From the NCBI GenBank assembly GCA_947627275.1, contig CANQVK010000008.1, positions 1 to 64,000 of the forward strand: DNA of 64,000 bases, in the 5' to 3' direction. The translations under genes were made by a program, and so were the position numbers. The DNA comes from an uncultured Ruminococcus sp. (lineage in GTDB: Bacteria; Bacillota; Clostridia; Oscillospirales; Ruminococcaceae). The notes under the pieces were generated by a model. It ran no database searches. It saw nothing but the letters and a program-made list of their open reading frames with translations, and had not been told where the DNA came from. Positions 42,405 to 51,184 of the stretch are shown piece after piece; position 1 is the first letter of the stretch; each line of letters begins with the position of its first letter.

Positions 42405-42592
42405 TTTCTGCTAAAAAGGTAACTCTTAGTGTCCGTTTTCGTGAATTGGACTGTGGAAATCATGGAGACTAACAGCGTAATGCAGATCGGGGGATTTCTA
42501 CAGTCCAATTCACGACAACAGAGATTCCAAAGGGGTCACCCCTTTGGCAGGGGGTACAGGGGGACGGCGTCCCCCTGCTTAAGCTTCCTGTC
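42405..42592. repeat. MITE-like element (family B)
   Basis: Nearly the same as 21555-21720: TTTTCGTGAATTGGACTGTG hairpin with its partner, then CCAAAGGGG/CCCCTTTGG and CAGGGGGACGGCGTCCCCCTG, ending CTTAAGC; the right terminal sequence has diverged. Confidence 0.8.
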
Positions 42593-42620
42593 ATAAACTT
42601 AAAATTAATTTTCATGCTAT

Positions 42621-43679
42621 TCAAAAAGTAAGCTGACCATCGTCCTTGGACGTACCCTGCTCGGGAGCTTTTATCCCGAGATGATCGTATGCAAGGCGTG
42701 TGGCGACACGTCCCCTCGGGGTTCGTCCCAGAAAACCGAGCTGCATTAGAAAAGGCTCGCATATATCCTCAAGAGTTACCGATTCTTCGCCTATCGCCGC
42801 CGCAAGCGTTTCAAGACCCACAGGACCGCCGCCGTAACCCTTGATTATCATTGTGAGCATACGCCTGTCAAGGCTGTCAAGCCCCAGTCCGTCTATTTCA
42901 AGACGGCTCAGAGCTATCGAGGCAATCTCCTTTGTAATACAGCCGTTTCCCATAACGTCGGCAAAATCCCGCACACGCTTTAAAAGTCTGTTTGCGATTC
43001 GGGGCGTGCCTCTTGCACGTCCGGCAATTTCCTCAGCGCCGTCGCCCTCGCAGGGAATGCCGAGTATCATTGCGCTTCTGCGGATAATATCCGTAAGCTG
43101 CTCCTTGTTGTATAGCTCCAGACGTTCGATAACTCCGAATCTGTCTCTCAGAGGTGCGGAAAGCTGTCCTGCGCGCGTAGTCGCTCCGATAAGCGTAAAG
43201 GGTTTCAGATCCATGCGTATCGACCGCGCGGACGGGCCTTTTCCTATGATTATATCAATTACCCTGTCCTCGAGAGCAGGATACAAAAGCTCCTCGACAG
43301 GACGTGAAAGGCGGTGTATCTCGTCAATGAAAAGCACATCGTTATCGTTAAGACCGGTCAGAAGCGAAACAAGGTCGCCGGGCTTTTCAATGGCAGGGCC
43401 TGTTGTGACACGGAGGTTCACTCCCAGTTCATGAGCGATTATTGAAGAAAGAGTGGTCTTTCCCAGACCGGGAGGTCCGTAAAGCAGAACGTGGTCGAGA
43501 GGTTCTCCCCTGCCCTTTGCCGCCTTGATATATATGGCTATTTTCTCCTTGACCTTCTCCTGACCGATGTATTCATGAAGGCTTTGGGGGCGCAGGCTGA
43601 CCTCGGCGTCCCCGTCCTCAACGGTATTCTCGGGAGAAACGACCCTCGGTGCAAATTCCATTTCTTCTGTGTGTATCAT
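42621..43679 (-). CDS. ruvB: Holliday junction branch migration ATPase RuvB
   Basis: 352 residues from the ATG at 43679 (GGGGG six bases upstream). Walker [10 protein letters not shown], Walker [10 protein letters not shown], sensor [19 protein letters not shown], arginine finger region and C-terminal winged helix ([20 protein letters not shown]). Forms hexamers that pull DNA through RuvA. Follows an SseB-like gene and the ruvC-ruvA pair on the same strand. Confidence 0.96.
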   Translation of the reverse strand: MIHTEEMEFAPRVVSPENTVEDGDAEVSLRPQSLHEYIGQEKVKEKIAIYIKAAKGRGEPLDHVLLYGPPGLGKTTLSSIIAHELGVNLRVTTGPAIEKPGDLVSLLTGLNDNDVLFIDEIHRLSRPVEELLYPALEDRVIDIIIGKGPSARSIRMDLKPFTLIGATTRAGQLSAPLRDRFGVIERLELYNKEQLTDIIRRSAMILGIPCEGDGAEEIAGRARGTPRIANRLLKRVRDFADVMGNGCITKEIASIALSRLEIDGLGLDSLDRRMLTMIIKGYGGGPVGLETLAAAIGEESVTLEDICEPFLMQLGFLGRTPRGRVATRLAYDHLGIKAPEQGTSKDDGQLTF

Positions 43680-43712
43680 AAATGCCCCCAATGCTTCAAC
43701 ATATTTTACAAA

Positions 43713-44447
43713 TTATCTTTCAAAGTATCTCTTTTTTCTCACATAGAACGGGTCTACGGTAGCCGCCGCTTTTTTGCCCATATCCTGTTCGTATGTAATA
43801 AAGCAGAGGTGATCGCCTGCCTTCGAGTACTTCGCAAGATACTTTGACAGCGGTACGAACAGCTTTCTTGTGTTTCCCAGCATGTCGATAACCATTAGCA
43901 GCTGCGGTTTCTCGCAGCCCTTTATCATTTCCATAATAAAGGCTCTGTCAACGTTTTCCTGCTTTGCAAGGAACTTTGACGCCGCCTTGGTAAGATGCCC
44001 CACCGATCTTTCACACGGACGGTAATTTATGATCTCCTCCTCATTGTAGGAGATCGCCTTTATTTTAAGATTACGGGCTATCATAAGGATACTTTTTATC
44101 TCCTGCGAGGAAAATTCCTTGCCGTAGGAATTAGGATTAAGAACCGCCGACGTTGACTGTATAAGGTCAAACAAACGCAGGCAGTTTATCTTGTAGTGTT
44201 CAACATAACGTTTTGCAAACTGCTGCAAGGCTCTGTGGCTGGTGAAAAAAGGAACAAAAACATCGCCGTGGGGATTTTTTATCGTTATCAGCTCCAGTTG
44301 AATGCCGCCCTCCTCTCGTCCCCGTTCATACCTTACGGGATTTTTGCAGATTACGTAAACATCGCTTTTTATTAGCGTCTGCAAAAAAAGCGAACGTTTT
44401 GACGGATCTGTTACAGCCGCTTTCAGCAGCTCGTCAAGATTCATCAT
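43713..44447 (-). CDS. SseB-family protein
   Basis: 244 residues from the ATG at 44447, with AAAGGAC upstream. N-terminal half resembles SseB (LLKAAVTDPSKRSLFLQTLIKSDVYVI, GDVFVPFFTSHRALQQFA); C-terminal half (FLAKQENVDRAFIMEMI, LLMVIDMLGN) resembles the SseB C-terminal domain. SseB is linked to serine sensitivity and has unknown biochemistry. It lies between ruvA and ruvB. Confidence 0.72.
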   Translation of the reverse strand: MMNLDELLKAAVTDPSKRSLFLQTLIKSDVYVICKNPVRYERGREEGGIQLELITIKNPHGDVFVPFFTSHRALQQFAKRYVEHYKINCLRLFDLIQSTSAVLNPNSYGKEFSSQEIKSILMIARNLKIKAISYNEEEIINYRPCERSVGHLTKAASKFLAKQENVDRAFIMEMIKGCEKPQLLMVIDMLGNTRKLFVPLSKYLAKYSKAGDHLCFITYEQDMGKKAAATVDPFYVRKKRYFER

Positions 44448-44532
44448 GAAAAATCGTCCTTTCCTATATATACCGGACTTTCTCATGTTCTGCAACTCCG
44501 TCCGGTAAATTTAAATTTAATACAAAATAATT

Positions 44533-44665
44533 ACTGTCTGCAACTTAACGATTTTTATTTCTTTGTAGGGACACGGCGCGCCGTGTCCTCGCTAAGGGAA
44601 CGCACTCTCTTACAGGGCGCTGCCTTTGGAATCCCGATGTTAGTTTGCTTAAATTGTTGACAGTG
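44533..44665. repeat. MITE-like element (family B ends, REP core)
   Basis: Ends ACTGTCTGCAACTTAA and CTTAAATTGTTGACAGTG are inverted repeats; inside are a REP-like GTAGGGACACGGC palindrome (44565-44588) and a GGGAACGC...CTCTCTTACAGGGCGC hairpin. It separates the SseB-like gene from ruvA. Confidence 0.75.
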
Positions 44666-44677
44666 GTTCAAAAATTA

Positions 44678-45289
44678 TTATTGCGACATGATCCTCAGAG
44701 TTTCCTTTATAAGCTCCTGCGTATCGAGAGAGGGATCGAGCTTTCGGAGTATGGGAGCGATCTCTCCCTGAGAATAGCCAAGAACCTGCAAAGCCTCCAG
44801 AGCCTCTCCAACGGCGGAGCTTCCGCCGGCAGACGGCATGGGACTTCCGCTGCTTTCAAGGGTCATGGACTTGCCGCCCAACGCCTCCGAGGAGATCTTA
44901 TCTTTAAGCTCCAGAACTATGCGCTGGGCTGTTTTTGCGCCGATCCCCTTGGTTCTTGTTATCGCCTTGCTGTCCCCCGAAGCCACGATAAAGGCAAACT
45001 GCTCCGGCGTCATGTCGGAAAGTATGGACGTAGCCGCTTTCGGGCCTACGCCTGAAACGGAAATAAGCTGTTTGAAGCAGTTAAGCTCCTGCACATCTGC
45101 GAACCCGAAAAGCTCCGCGCTGTCGTCGCGAACGGCGAGATACGTATACAAAGTGACCTCGCTGCCCGTTTCGCCGAGCTTCGTGATCGTACTGTGCGAG
45201 GTCTTGCAGCCGTAGCCGACTCCGCCGCATTCCACGACGGCAAATCCGATTTCCTTAAGTATAAGCTTACCTCGCAAACTGTATATCAT
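44678..45289 (-). CDS. ruvA: Holliday junction branch migration protein RuvA
   Basis: 203 residues: OB-fold start MIYSLRGKLILKEIGFAVVECGGVGYG, two helix-hairpin-helix motifs (LISVSGVGPKAATSIL; IVASGDSKAITRTKGIGAKTA by position), and the RuvB-binding C-terminal domain (VGEALEALQVLGYSQGEI). Binds four-way junctions and loads RuvB. Sixteen bases behind ruvC. Confidence 0.96.
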   Translation of the reverse strand: MIYSLRGKLILKEIGFAVVECGGVGYGCKTSHSTITKLGETGSEVTLYTYLAVRDDSAELFGFADVQELNCFKQLISVSGVGPKAATSILSDMTPEQFAFIVASGDSKAITRTKGIGAKTAQRIVLELKDKISSEALGGKSMTLESSGSPMPSAGGSSAVGEALEALQVLGYSQGEIAPILRKLDPSLDTQELIKETLRIMSQ

Positions 45290-45305
45290 GATTACCTCCG
45301 TATGG

Positions 45306-45794
45306 TCAATTGTCCCAGCGTGTAGTGTGACCGTGGCATATAGCTATAGCGAGAGCGTCGGCTGCGTCGTCGGGCTTGGGTATCTGAGAAAGGTTCAGAA
45401 GCTGACGGGTCATTTCCATGACCTGCTGCTTTTCCGCCTTCCCATAGCCGACTACCGCCGATTTTACCTGAAGCGGCGTATATTCAAACACGGGAACGTC
45501 CCTGACCGCTGCGGAAAGAACCGTTATCCCTCTCGCCTGCGCAACGTCGATCGCGGTTTTCTGATTAGTGGTGAAAAATAGCTTTTCCACCGCCATACAG
45601 TCGGGGCGGAACTTCTCAAATATAAACTCCATATCCGTGTGTATCGACCGAAGCCGCTGTGTAAACGGGGTGTGCGCTTCGGTAAGTACCGCGCCGTATT
45701 CTATGGGCGAAAAACGCCGTCCGTCATAATCGACCACGCCGAAGCCCACGATAGCATAGCCGGGATCAATCCCCAGTATCCTTATTTTTTTCAT
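45306..45794 (-). CDS. ruvC: Crossover junction endodeoxyribonuclease RuvC
   Basis: 162 residues from the ATG at 45794 (AGGTTAAAATA upstream); the frame runs on to 45899 but without homology. Acidic active-site residues in GIDPGYAIVG, AVEKLFFTTN and DDAADALAIA. Resolves Holliday junctions with RuvAB. Confidence 0.95.
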   Translation of the reverse strand: MKKIRILGIDPGYAIVGFGVVDYDGRRFSPIEYGAVLTEAHTPFTQRLRSIHTDMEFIFEKFRPDCMAVEKLFFTTNQKTAIDVAQARGITVLSAAVRDVPVFEYTPLQVKSAVVGYGKAEKQQVMEMTRQLLNLSQIPKPDDAADALAIAICHGHTTRWDN

Positions 45795-45857
45795 TATTTT
45801 AACCTGACATCCGTGCCATCGCACACTTATCCATAATATTTCATAGTATTCCTTATT

Positions 45858-45887
45858 ATTATAACACAATTCCTCACCACTTTGCAA
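45858..45887 (-). promoter_or_regulatory. Probable ruvC promoter
   Basis: Minus strand TTGCAA (45882-45887), 18-bp spacer, TATAAT (45858-45863), about 65 bases before the ATG. Confidence 0.55.
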
Positions 45888-46039
45888 CATTTTATTCATA
45901 TAAATATCATATAAAAGCTATTGCTTTTTTTGTGAAAATTGCAGTCAATTTCTATAGGCAACCTGCCCTGCGCTGCCTTTGGAATCACGTTGTTAGTTTG
46001 TTTTAACAGTCTTACCTTAAGGAGATTAATTACTTTAGT

Positions 46040-46285
46040 AGGGAACGCCCTCTCTTGCAGGGCGTTCCCTCTTTCAAAACAGTCCGATGGACTGTTTTGA
46101 AATTCACCCTTTGCGGAGCGCTTAAACGCTTTGTGGGGCGTTGATTCTCACCTGTCGGCTCGGTCGGTGCTTCTGCTTCGCAGAGGTGTCCACTGGACAC
46201 CCGCACCCCCACACCCCACCAGAGGCGCTGCCTCTGGACACCGCCAAAGGGACACCGTCCCTTTGGAATCCCACTGTTATTTTAT
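46040..46285. repeat. Cluster of hairpins in the 530-bp gap before the zinc-ribbon gene
   Basis: Perfect hairpin AGGGAACGCCCT/AGGGCGTTCCCT (46040-46070), then AAAACAGTCC/GGACTGTTTT, GGTGTCC/GGACACC, CCAGAGGC/GCCTCTGG and CCAAAGGGAC/GTCCCTTTGG, the last being the family B module. No gene is seen between 45900 and 46431; several nested element remains are likely. Confidence 0.65.
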
Positions 46286-46373
46286 TCTAACTTAGTTGGA
46301 ACTCTGTCATTGTTTAAACTACACAAATAATAAACGGCAAAAAAAACAATGTGTACAAATTTTTTGAAAGGTA

Positions 46374-46402
46374 TTGCAAATTCGGACGGGAAATGCTATA
46401 AT
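46374..46402 (+). promoter_or_regulatory. Promoter of the zinc-ribbon repeat gene
   Basis: TTGCAA (46374-46379), 17-bp spacer, TATAAT (46397-46402); ribosome site AGGGAGGG. Confidence 0.7.
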
Positions 46403-46431
46403 ATTTTTAAACGAATAAGGGAGGGCATTTC

Positions 46432-47934
46432 ATGATATGCAGCGTATGCGGAACCGAAAATGAAAAAGGATTTAAATTCTGCGTAAAATGCGGAAGCAAT
46501 CTTGAAAACCCTGATGAAACAAATTACGAACAGGTCGATATGGGCAACTACCACTCCGAGGAGGAGGGTGAAAACAACGGTTTTACCATGGATACGGGTA
46601 CTTTCGTAATCAGGGACACCGCACCTCCGCCCGAACAGAGCATCTATACCGCCGATGAGCTTAATCAGTCCGAGGAGGACTTCGATTTCAGCATGTACGA
46701 CGAACCGTCAATGGCAGCGCTGACTCCGCCGCCAACGGCACAGCCCACAGCTCCGCAGCAGACTTTCGCCCAGCCTCAGCCGCCCGTACAAGGTATGAAT
46801 CAATATATGGCACAGCAGCCTATGATGTATGCCCAGCCGCAGATCATAGGCTACGACCCCAACGGTATGCCGATATACGGTCAGCCGCAGGGCATGATGT
46901 TCGCCCAGCCGCAGGTAATCGGCTACGACCCTAACGGTATGCCGATATACGGTCAGCCGCAGGGCATGATGTTCGCTCAGCCGCAGATAATCGGGTATGA
47001 CCCTAACGGCGTACCGATATATGGTCAGCCACAGGGCATGATGTTCGCTCAGCCGCAGATAATCGGATACGACCCTAACGGCGTACCGATATACGGTCAG
47101 CCGAATTTCCAGCCTATGGGCGGAATGCCTGTGACGAATCAGGGAGTAATGCCTAACATGCAGCCGACGCAGGGTATGCAGTCCGTACCCAATCAGGGTA
47201 TGCAAGGAATACCAAATCACGGCATGACGCCCAATATGCAGGGCATGGCTAATGTTCCGAAACAGAACGGTATGCAGGGTATCCCGAATACTTCTCAGCA
47301 GACGGCAGAAGCTCCCAAAAAGGAAGAAGATAACGACTTTTGGTCGTTTTTTGACGGTGGAAGCGGCGAACATCACGCAAGCTCCGATGATGATTTCTTT
47401 GGCAAGGCAAGATCCGAGCCGATTATTTCCGACGACCCTTTCGCCGACATTGACAACAGACGGAAAATGCGTCTCCAAGCCGAAAAAGCGGCGCAGGGCT
47501 TTATGAGCGATACTCCTGTGGTAGACGGAGACAAACTGGCGAAAAACGATTCCGACCGCATAAACAAGCTTTATATGAGACAGACGGGCAATTCGGTTTC
47601 CTCCGATCTGACAGTCGGCGAAGGAAAGCATAAAAAGGGTACGATGGCAGCCGCAGGAGAAGTCAATGCGGATATGCTGGCAGAAAAACTCAACGTCCGT
47701 TCGAGGGTTTCCATGCAGTACGCCGATGAAATAAACGCGGACAGCATAGAAGCTTATGTTCCCGAACATCGTGAGGCGATAATGGCTCAGGCAGACCATG
47801 CCGTTGAAGCTATGCCGAAAAAGATCGATCCGTATGAAAGCGAGCTTGATAAAATCGAACTGCCTGAGTATATGCAGGCTAAAAAGACGGTGCATGAGGA
47901 TACTGCCGAAATTCCGTCTTTACCCGAAATTTAA
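46432..47934 (+). CDS. Zinc-ribbon protein with Pro/Gln-rich tandem repeats
   Basis: 500 residues. N-terminal zinc ribbon (CSVCGTEN ... CVKCGSNL), an acidic stretch, a Pro/Gln-rich part with four 24-residue repeats built on QGMMFAQPQIIGYDPNGMP (about residues 131-226), then a Met/Asn/Gln tail (QGMQGIPNHGM) and a charged helical C-terminal region. No membrane helix or signal peptide. The YDPNGMPIYGQP unit is typical of low-complexity linkers in Ruminococcus zinc-ribbon proteins. Intracellular, disordered, possibly scaffold-like; function unknown. Confidence 0.82.
   Translation: MICSVCGTENEKGFKFCVKCGSNLENPDETNYEQVDMGNYHSEEEGENNGFTMDTGTFVIRDTAPPPEQSIYTADELNQSEEDFDFSMYDEPSMAALTPPPTAQPTAPQQTFAQPQPPVQGMNQYMAQQPMMYAQPQIIGYDPNGMPIYGQPQGMMFAQPQVIGYDPNGMPIYGQPQGMMFAQPQIIGYDPNGVPIYGQPQGMMFAQPQIIGYDPNGVPIYGQPNFQPMGGMPVTNQGVMPNMQPTQGMQSVPNQGMQGIPNHGMTPNMQGMANVPKQNGMQGIPNTSQQTAEAPKKEEDNDFWSFFDGGSGEHHASSDDDFFGKARSEPIISDDPFADIDNRRKMRLQAEKAAQGFMSDTPVVDGDKLAKNDSDRINKLYMRQTGNSVSSDLTVGEGKHKKGTMAAAGEVNADMLAEKLNVRSRVSMQYADEINADSIEAYVPEHREAIMAQADHAVEAMPKKIDPYESELDKIELPEYMQAKKTVHEDTAEIPSLPEI
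46822..47109 (+). repeat. Four 72-bp coding tandem repeats
   Basis: Units begin at 46822, 46894, 46966 and 47038 (ATGATGTTCGCCCAGCC...), in frame with the zinc-ribbon gene; differences are mostly at third codon positions. Confidence 0.9.
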
Positions 47935-47940
47935 GCTTAT

Positions 47941-48100
47941 ATACTTACCTCTATTGCAAAATATTCATATATTTCGGCTAAAATTTCGCCATTCTGCGTC
48001 GCAAATCCTCGATGGGCGACAGCCCATCTTGCGGTTTGTTCCTTGCCTGACAAAATTTTATCCTGAAATCTTCTGGACATTTTGCAATAGAGGCAAGTAT
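47941..48100. repeat. Inverted-repeat element (family D)
   Basis: Ends ATACTTACCTCTATTGCAAAAT and its near complement at 48080-48100, with an inner hairpin GATGGGCGACAGCCCATC. Same end design as 20356-20480. Confidence 0.75.
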
Positions 48101-48120
48101 AACAAGGTTTTACTGTTATA

Positions 48121-48289
48121 AATAGACCTCCTCGGAAATCGGAGAAGCGCCGGATTCCGCAGGATATTTTGTTCTGTGCAAAGCGGCTCGACCGCAGGAA
48201 TACTGTATGTATTTCAAGGAAAAGACGCAAAGCACAGGGCGAAAGAGACAAGGAAGATAGTGCTTCGGAAGTTTCCGAGGAAGTCTAAT
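48121..48289. repeat. MITE-like element (family C)
   Basis: Ends AATAGACCTCCTCGGAAA / TTTCCGAGGAAGTCTA; core with GTGCAAAGCGGC, CCGCAGGAATAC and TTTCAAGGAAAAGACGCAAAGC like that in the cysS leader. Lies directly before the mscL ribosome site. Confidence 0.75.
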
Positions 48290-48313
48290 AAAAATAAAAA
48301 GGAGATAAAAAAA

Positions 48314-48733
48314 ATGAAGAAGTTACTGGAAGAATTCAAGGCGTTTATTATGAGGGGCAATATCATTGATATGGCTATCGGCGTTATCATCGGCGGTGCG
48401 TTCTCGGGACTTGTAACATCGCTGCTTGACAATATTATTTCCCCTATACTCGGATTTTTCAGCGTAGGCGGACTTAACGGGCTATCCATAAGAATACTCA
48501 ATGCCGATCTCAGATTCGGCGCGTTCTTTATGGACATCGTTAATTTCGTTATCATGGCGGCTGTCGTATTTATTATCATGAAGGCTGTCACCTCCATTAT
48601 GAACAAGTTTAAGAAGAAGGAAGAAGCCGCTCCCCCCAAGCCTTCCAAGGAAGAGGAGCTTCTTACTGAGATAAGAGATCTTCTCAAAGCTCAGGCAGGT
48701 ACTTCCGAAGCTGCTGAGAAAAAAGCCGAATAA
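48314..48733 (+). CDS. mscL: Large-conductance mechanosensitive channel MscL
   Basis: 139 residues: the conserved start KKLLEEFKAFIMRGNIIDMAIGVIIGGAFSGLV with the pore-lining helix, a second membrane helix (FMDIVNFVIMAAVVFIIMKAV), and a charged cytoplasmic helix (KEEELLTEIRDLL). Opens on membrane stretch to release solutes. GGAG eight bases before the ATG. Confidence 0.95.
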   Translation: MKKLLEEFKAFIMRGNIIDMAIGVIIGGAFSGLVTSLLDNIISPILGFFSVGGLNGLSIRILNADLRFGAFFMDIVNFVIMAAVVFIIMKAVTSIMNKFKKKEEAAPPKPSKEEELLTEIRDLLKAQAGTSEAAEKKAE

Positions 48734-48742
48734 TTACATAAC

Positions 48743-48970
48743 CGCTATCTACAACTTAAGTGGGGGACGCTGTCCCCCACACCCCCTGCCAAAGGGGTGA
48801 CCCCTTTGGAATCTCAGCTGTCGTAAATTTACCTGTATAAAGCCGCCTTGTTTATTTGTAAACTTAAGTTCACATGGCTTTATACAGGAAAATTTACGAT
48901 ATTGGGTTCTAAGAATTATCTCTCTGACAAGAATGAAGGGTAACAAAATACTCTTAAGTTGTAGACATTG
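48743..48970. repeat. MITE-like element, reversed copy (family B)
   Basis: Ends CGCTATCTACAACTTAAG and CTTAAGTTGTAGACATTG; inside the GTGGGGGACGCTGTCCCCCAC and CCAAAGGGG modules, then a long hairpin on CGTAAATTTACCTGTATAAAG. Opposite orientation to the other copies. Confidence 0.85.
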
Positions 48971-48984
48971 ATTACATAACGATC

Positions 48985-49030
48985 AAACGCCTTAGAGCCG
49001 TCCCGAAATACGACTTCTAAGGCGTTTTTA
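48985..49030. terminator. Terminator between mscL region and uvrC
   Basis: AAACGCCTTAGA / TCTAAGGCGTTT stem followed by T on the plus strand, A-run before it; usable in both directions. Confidence 0.75.
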
Positions 49031-49091
49031 CGTTGAATACATCTTGAACTAAGGCTCTATGAAATGGTAAGCATTCATAGGGACATGGCAT

Positions 49092-50915
49092 TTATAAATT
49101 CTGAATGACTTCCCAAAGCTCCTTTGCAGTCTCGGGACTTACGCCCGCTGTCTGCGCAAGCTCCTCCGGAGTGGCTTTGATAAGATTGGCTTTGGTCTTA
49201 TATTTTATCATTATCTTAGCCGCTTTCTTTTCTCCTATGCCCTTGACCGCAAGAAGCTCGGAGCTGTAGGTCTTTTTCTTGTGCCTGCTGTGCATATAGC
49301 TGACCGAATAACGGTGTACCTCGTCCTGTATTTTCGTCACAAGATTGAAAGCCGCCTGCAAATTATTTATCTGAATTTCCCGTCCGCCGGTCGCTATCGC
49401 CCGTGTTCGGTGCTTATCGTCCTTTACCATTCCGAACAGGGGAATATTAAGACCAAGCTCCTTCAGAACAGGTTCTACCGCATGGACATGTCCCGTGCCG
49501 CCGTCAAGCAGAATAAGGTCGGGAGTACGTCTGAAATACTCGTCTCCCTCCTGTTCAACGATATGAAGCAGACGTCTTTTCAGTACCTCGCGCATACTTC
49601 CGTAGTCGTTCTGATATTCCTGCTCCTTTATGGAAAACCGCTTATACGCTTTTTTCAGGGGTCTGCCGTCCTCAAAGACCACCATTCCGGCGACCATTGA
49701 TTCGGACGAAAGATTAGAAATATCGTAAGCCTCGATATATTTCGGCGGAGAAGCAAGTCCGAGACTTTTTCCCAACTGTTCCAGCGCAATGACCTCTTTT
49801 CCCGTGCGGCTGCTTTTCAAGGCTGCATATTCTGCGGAATTGCTTTTCGCAAGCTTTAAAAGGTCAAGCAGTCTGCCTCGCTGCGGCTGATGAAGCTTTA
49901 CCGCTCTGCCTGCCTGTTTTTCGAGCAGTTGTTCTATAAGCTCCGCTTCTTCGGGAATGTGGTCAACTGCAACAAGCTTCGGAATATCGTTTCTTCCGTG
50001 ATAAAACTGCACCATGAACGTGCTGAGAATGTCCTCCTCTGCGCCGCTTTTTTCAAGGTCGAAAACCGCCTTGTCGTAAAGGCGGTTTTCGCGGTACATC
50101 AGCACGGAAATGTAAACGCCGCTGTTATACTCGGCTACTCCGATAACGTCTGCCGAATCGACGCCGCTGTCGACCATTTTCTGCTTTTCCGACGCTTTTT
50201 TTACAGCGTTTATACGGTCGCGCAGCATTGCCGCTTTCTCGAAATTAAGCTCCTCCGCCGCCTCGTTCATCTCACGTTCCATACGTTCGACGGATGCGGC
50301 GCTGCCCGAGCGGATAAACTCTGCCGCTTCGTCAATGGTTTTCCTGTAAGCCGCGCTGTCTATATTTCCTCGGCAGACGCCCATGCACATTTTTATGTGG
50401 TAGTTAAGGCACGGACGCTCTTTGCGGAAATCCTGAGGAAATCTCCTGCGGCAGGTCGGCAGCATAAATACACGGTTCGCTTCTTTTACCGCTTCCTTTG
50501 TAATGTATGCGCTTGTGTACGGACCGAGGTATTTTCCGCCTGCCGAGGTGTTTTTTTCGGTAGTTATCCTCGGATATTCCCCGTCCGAGATACGGATATA
50601 GGAGTAGCCCTTATCGTCCTTGAGAAGAATGTTGTAGCGGGGTTTATGCTGCTTTATAAGGCTGCATTCGAGTACAAGAGCCTCAAATTCGCTGTCGGTA
50701 ACGATAAAGTCATAGTCAAAGACCTTTGAGACCATTGCCGCCACCTTCGGGGTATGGTCGGGATTTTCACGGAAATAGCTTGTAACACGCTTTTTCAGAT
50801 TTTTAGCCTTGCCGATGTAGATTATTCCGCTGTCCTTGTCTTTCATTATATAAACTCCGGGAGAAGCGGTCAGCCTTGACGTTTTTTCTCTGAGGTAGGG
50901 AAGTCTTGGATTCAT
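49092..50915 (-). CDS. uvrC: Excinuclease ABC subunit C
   Basis: 607 residues. GIY-YIG nuclease at the N-terminus (SPGVYIMKDKDSGIIYIGKAKNLKKRV), Cys-rich PTCRRRFPQD...RPCLNYHIKMCMGVC, UVR helix (EEAEELNFEKAAMLRDRI by position), RNase H-like nuclease (AYDISNLSSESMVAGMVVFE; LILLDGGTGHV) and terminal helix-hairpin-helix pair (KGIGEKKAAKIM). Cuts on both sides of bulky DNA lesions with UvrAB. Confidence 0.96.
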   Translation of the reverse strand: MNPRLPYLREKTSRLTASPGVYIMKDKDSGIIYIGKAKNLKKRVTSYFRENPDHTPKVAAMVSKVFDYDFIVTDSEFEALVLECSLIKQHKPRYNILLKDDKGYSYIRISDGEYPRITTEKNTSAGGKYLGPYTSAYITKEAVKEANRVFMLPTCRRRFPQDFRKERPCLNYHIKMCMGVCRGNIDSAAYRKTIDEAAEFIRSGSAASVERMEREMNEAAEELNFEKAAMLRDRINAVKKASEKQKMVDSGVDSADVIGVAEYNSGVYISVLMYRENRLYDKAVFDLEKSGAEEDILSTFMVQFYHGRNDIPKLVAVDHIPEEAELIEQLLEKQAGRAVKLHQPQRGRLLDLLKLAKSNSAEYAALKSSRTGKEVIALEQLGKSLGLASPPKYIEAYDISNLSSESMVAGMVVFEDGRPLKKAYKRFSIKEQEYQNDYGSMREVLKRRLLHIVEQEGDEYFRRTPDLILLDGGTGHVHAVEPVLKELGLNIPLFGMVKDDKHRTRAIATGGREIQINNLQAAFNLVTKIQDEVHRYSVSYMHSRHKKKTYSSELLAVKGIGEKKAAKIMIKYKTKANLIKATPEELAQTAGVSPETAKELWEVIQNL

Positions 50916-50980
50916 AAAAACTCCGTATTATAATTTTTTTAACAAAGTCCATTTAACTTAGGAATAGTTCTTTTCATACT

Positions 50981-51014
50981 ATAGCAAACGACAAAATATT
51001 TTGGCGTTTGCTAT
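50981..51014. repeat. 34-bp near-perfect palindrome
   Basis: ATAGCAAACGACAAAAT followed by ATTTTGGCGTTTGCTAT; one mismatched pair. It abuts the 104-bp repeat at 51014-51117. Confidence 0.7.
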
Positions 51015-51117
51015 TTGCCGAGCCGCACGTAGCGAACGTTAGTGAGCAAATGTGCGAGGCAATTAAAATCAAAATTATAGTGAATGTCAAATTTATTTTG
51101 ACGTTCACTATAATTTT
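51014..51117. repeat. 104-bp two-hairpin repeat, copy 1 (family E)
   Basis: More than 90% identical by eye to 63794-63897. First hairpin TTGCC..GCAC / GTGC..GGCAA, second AGTGAATGTCAAA...TTTGACGTTCACT. The rest of the gap to 51184 shows nothing recognisable. Confidence 0.85.
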
Positions 51118-51184
51118 CTATCGTTCTGTAAACAAGATGGGCAGATAGAATTTTGTCGATCAAGGAAAACAGGCGATTGTACAA

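Noticed and set aside
45795-45899. N-terminal extension of RuvC
   Set aside because: The extension shows no family similarity, and AGGTTAAAATA-ATG at 45794 gives the normal length start.
46708-47895. Long open frame on the minus strand (395 codons)
   Set aside because: It is antisense to the zinc-ribbon repeat gene, contains repeated RHTVRVVADYL-like units created by the coding repeats, and has no ribosome site.
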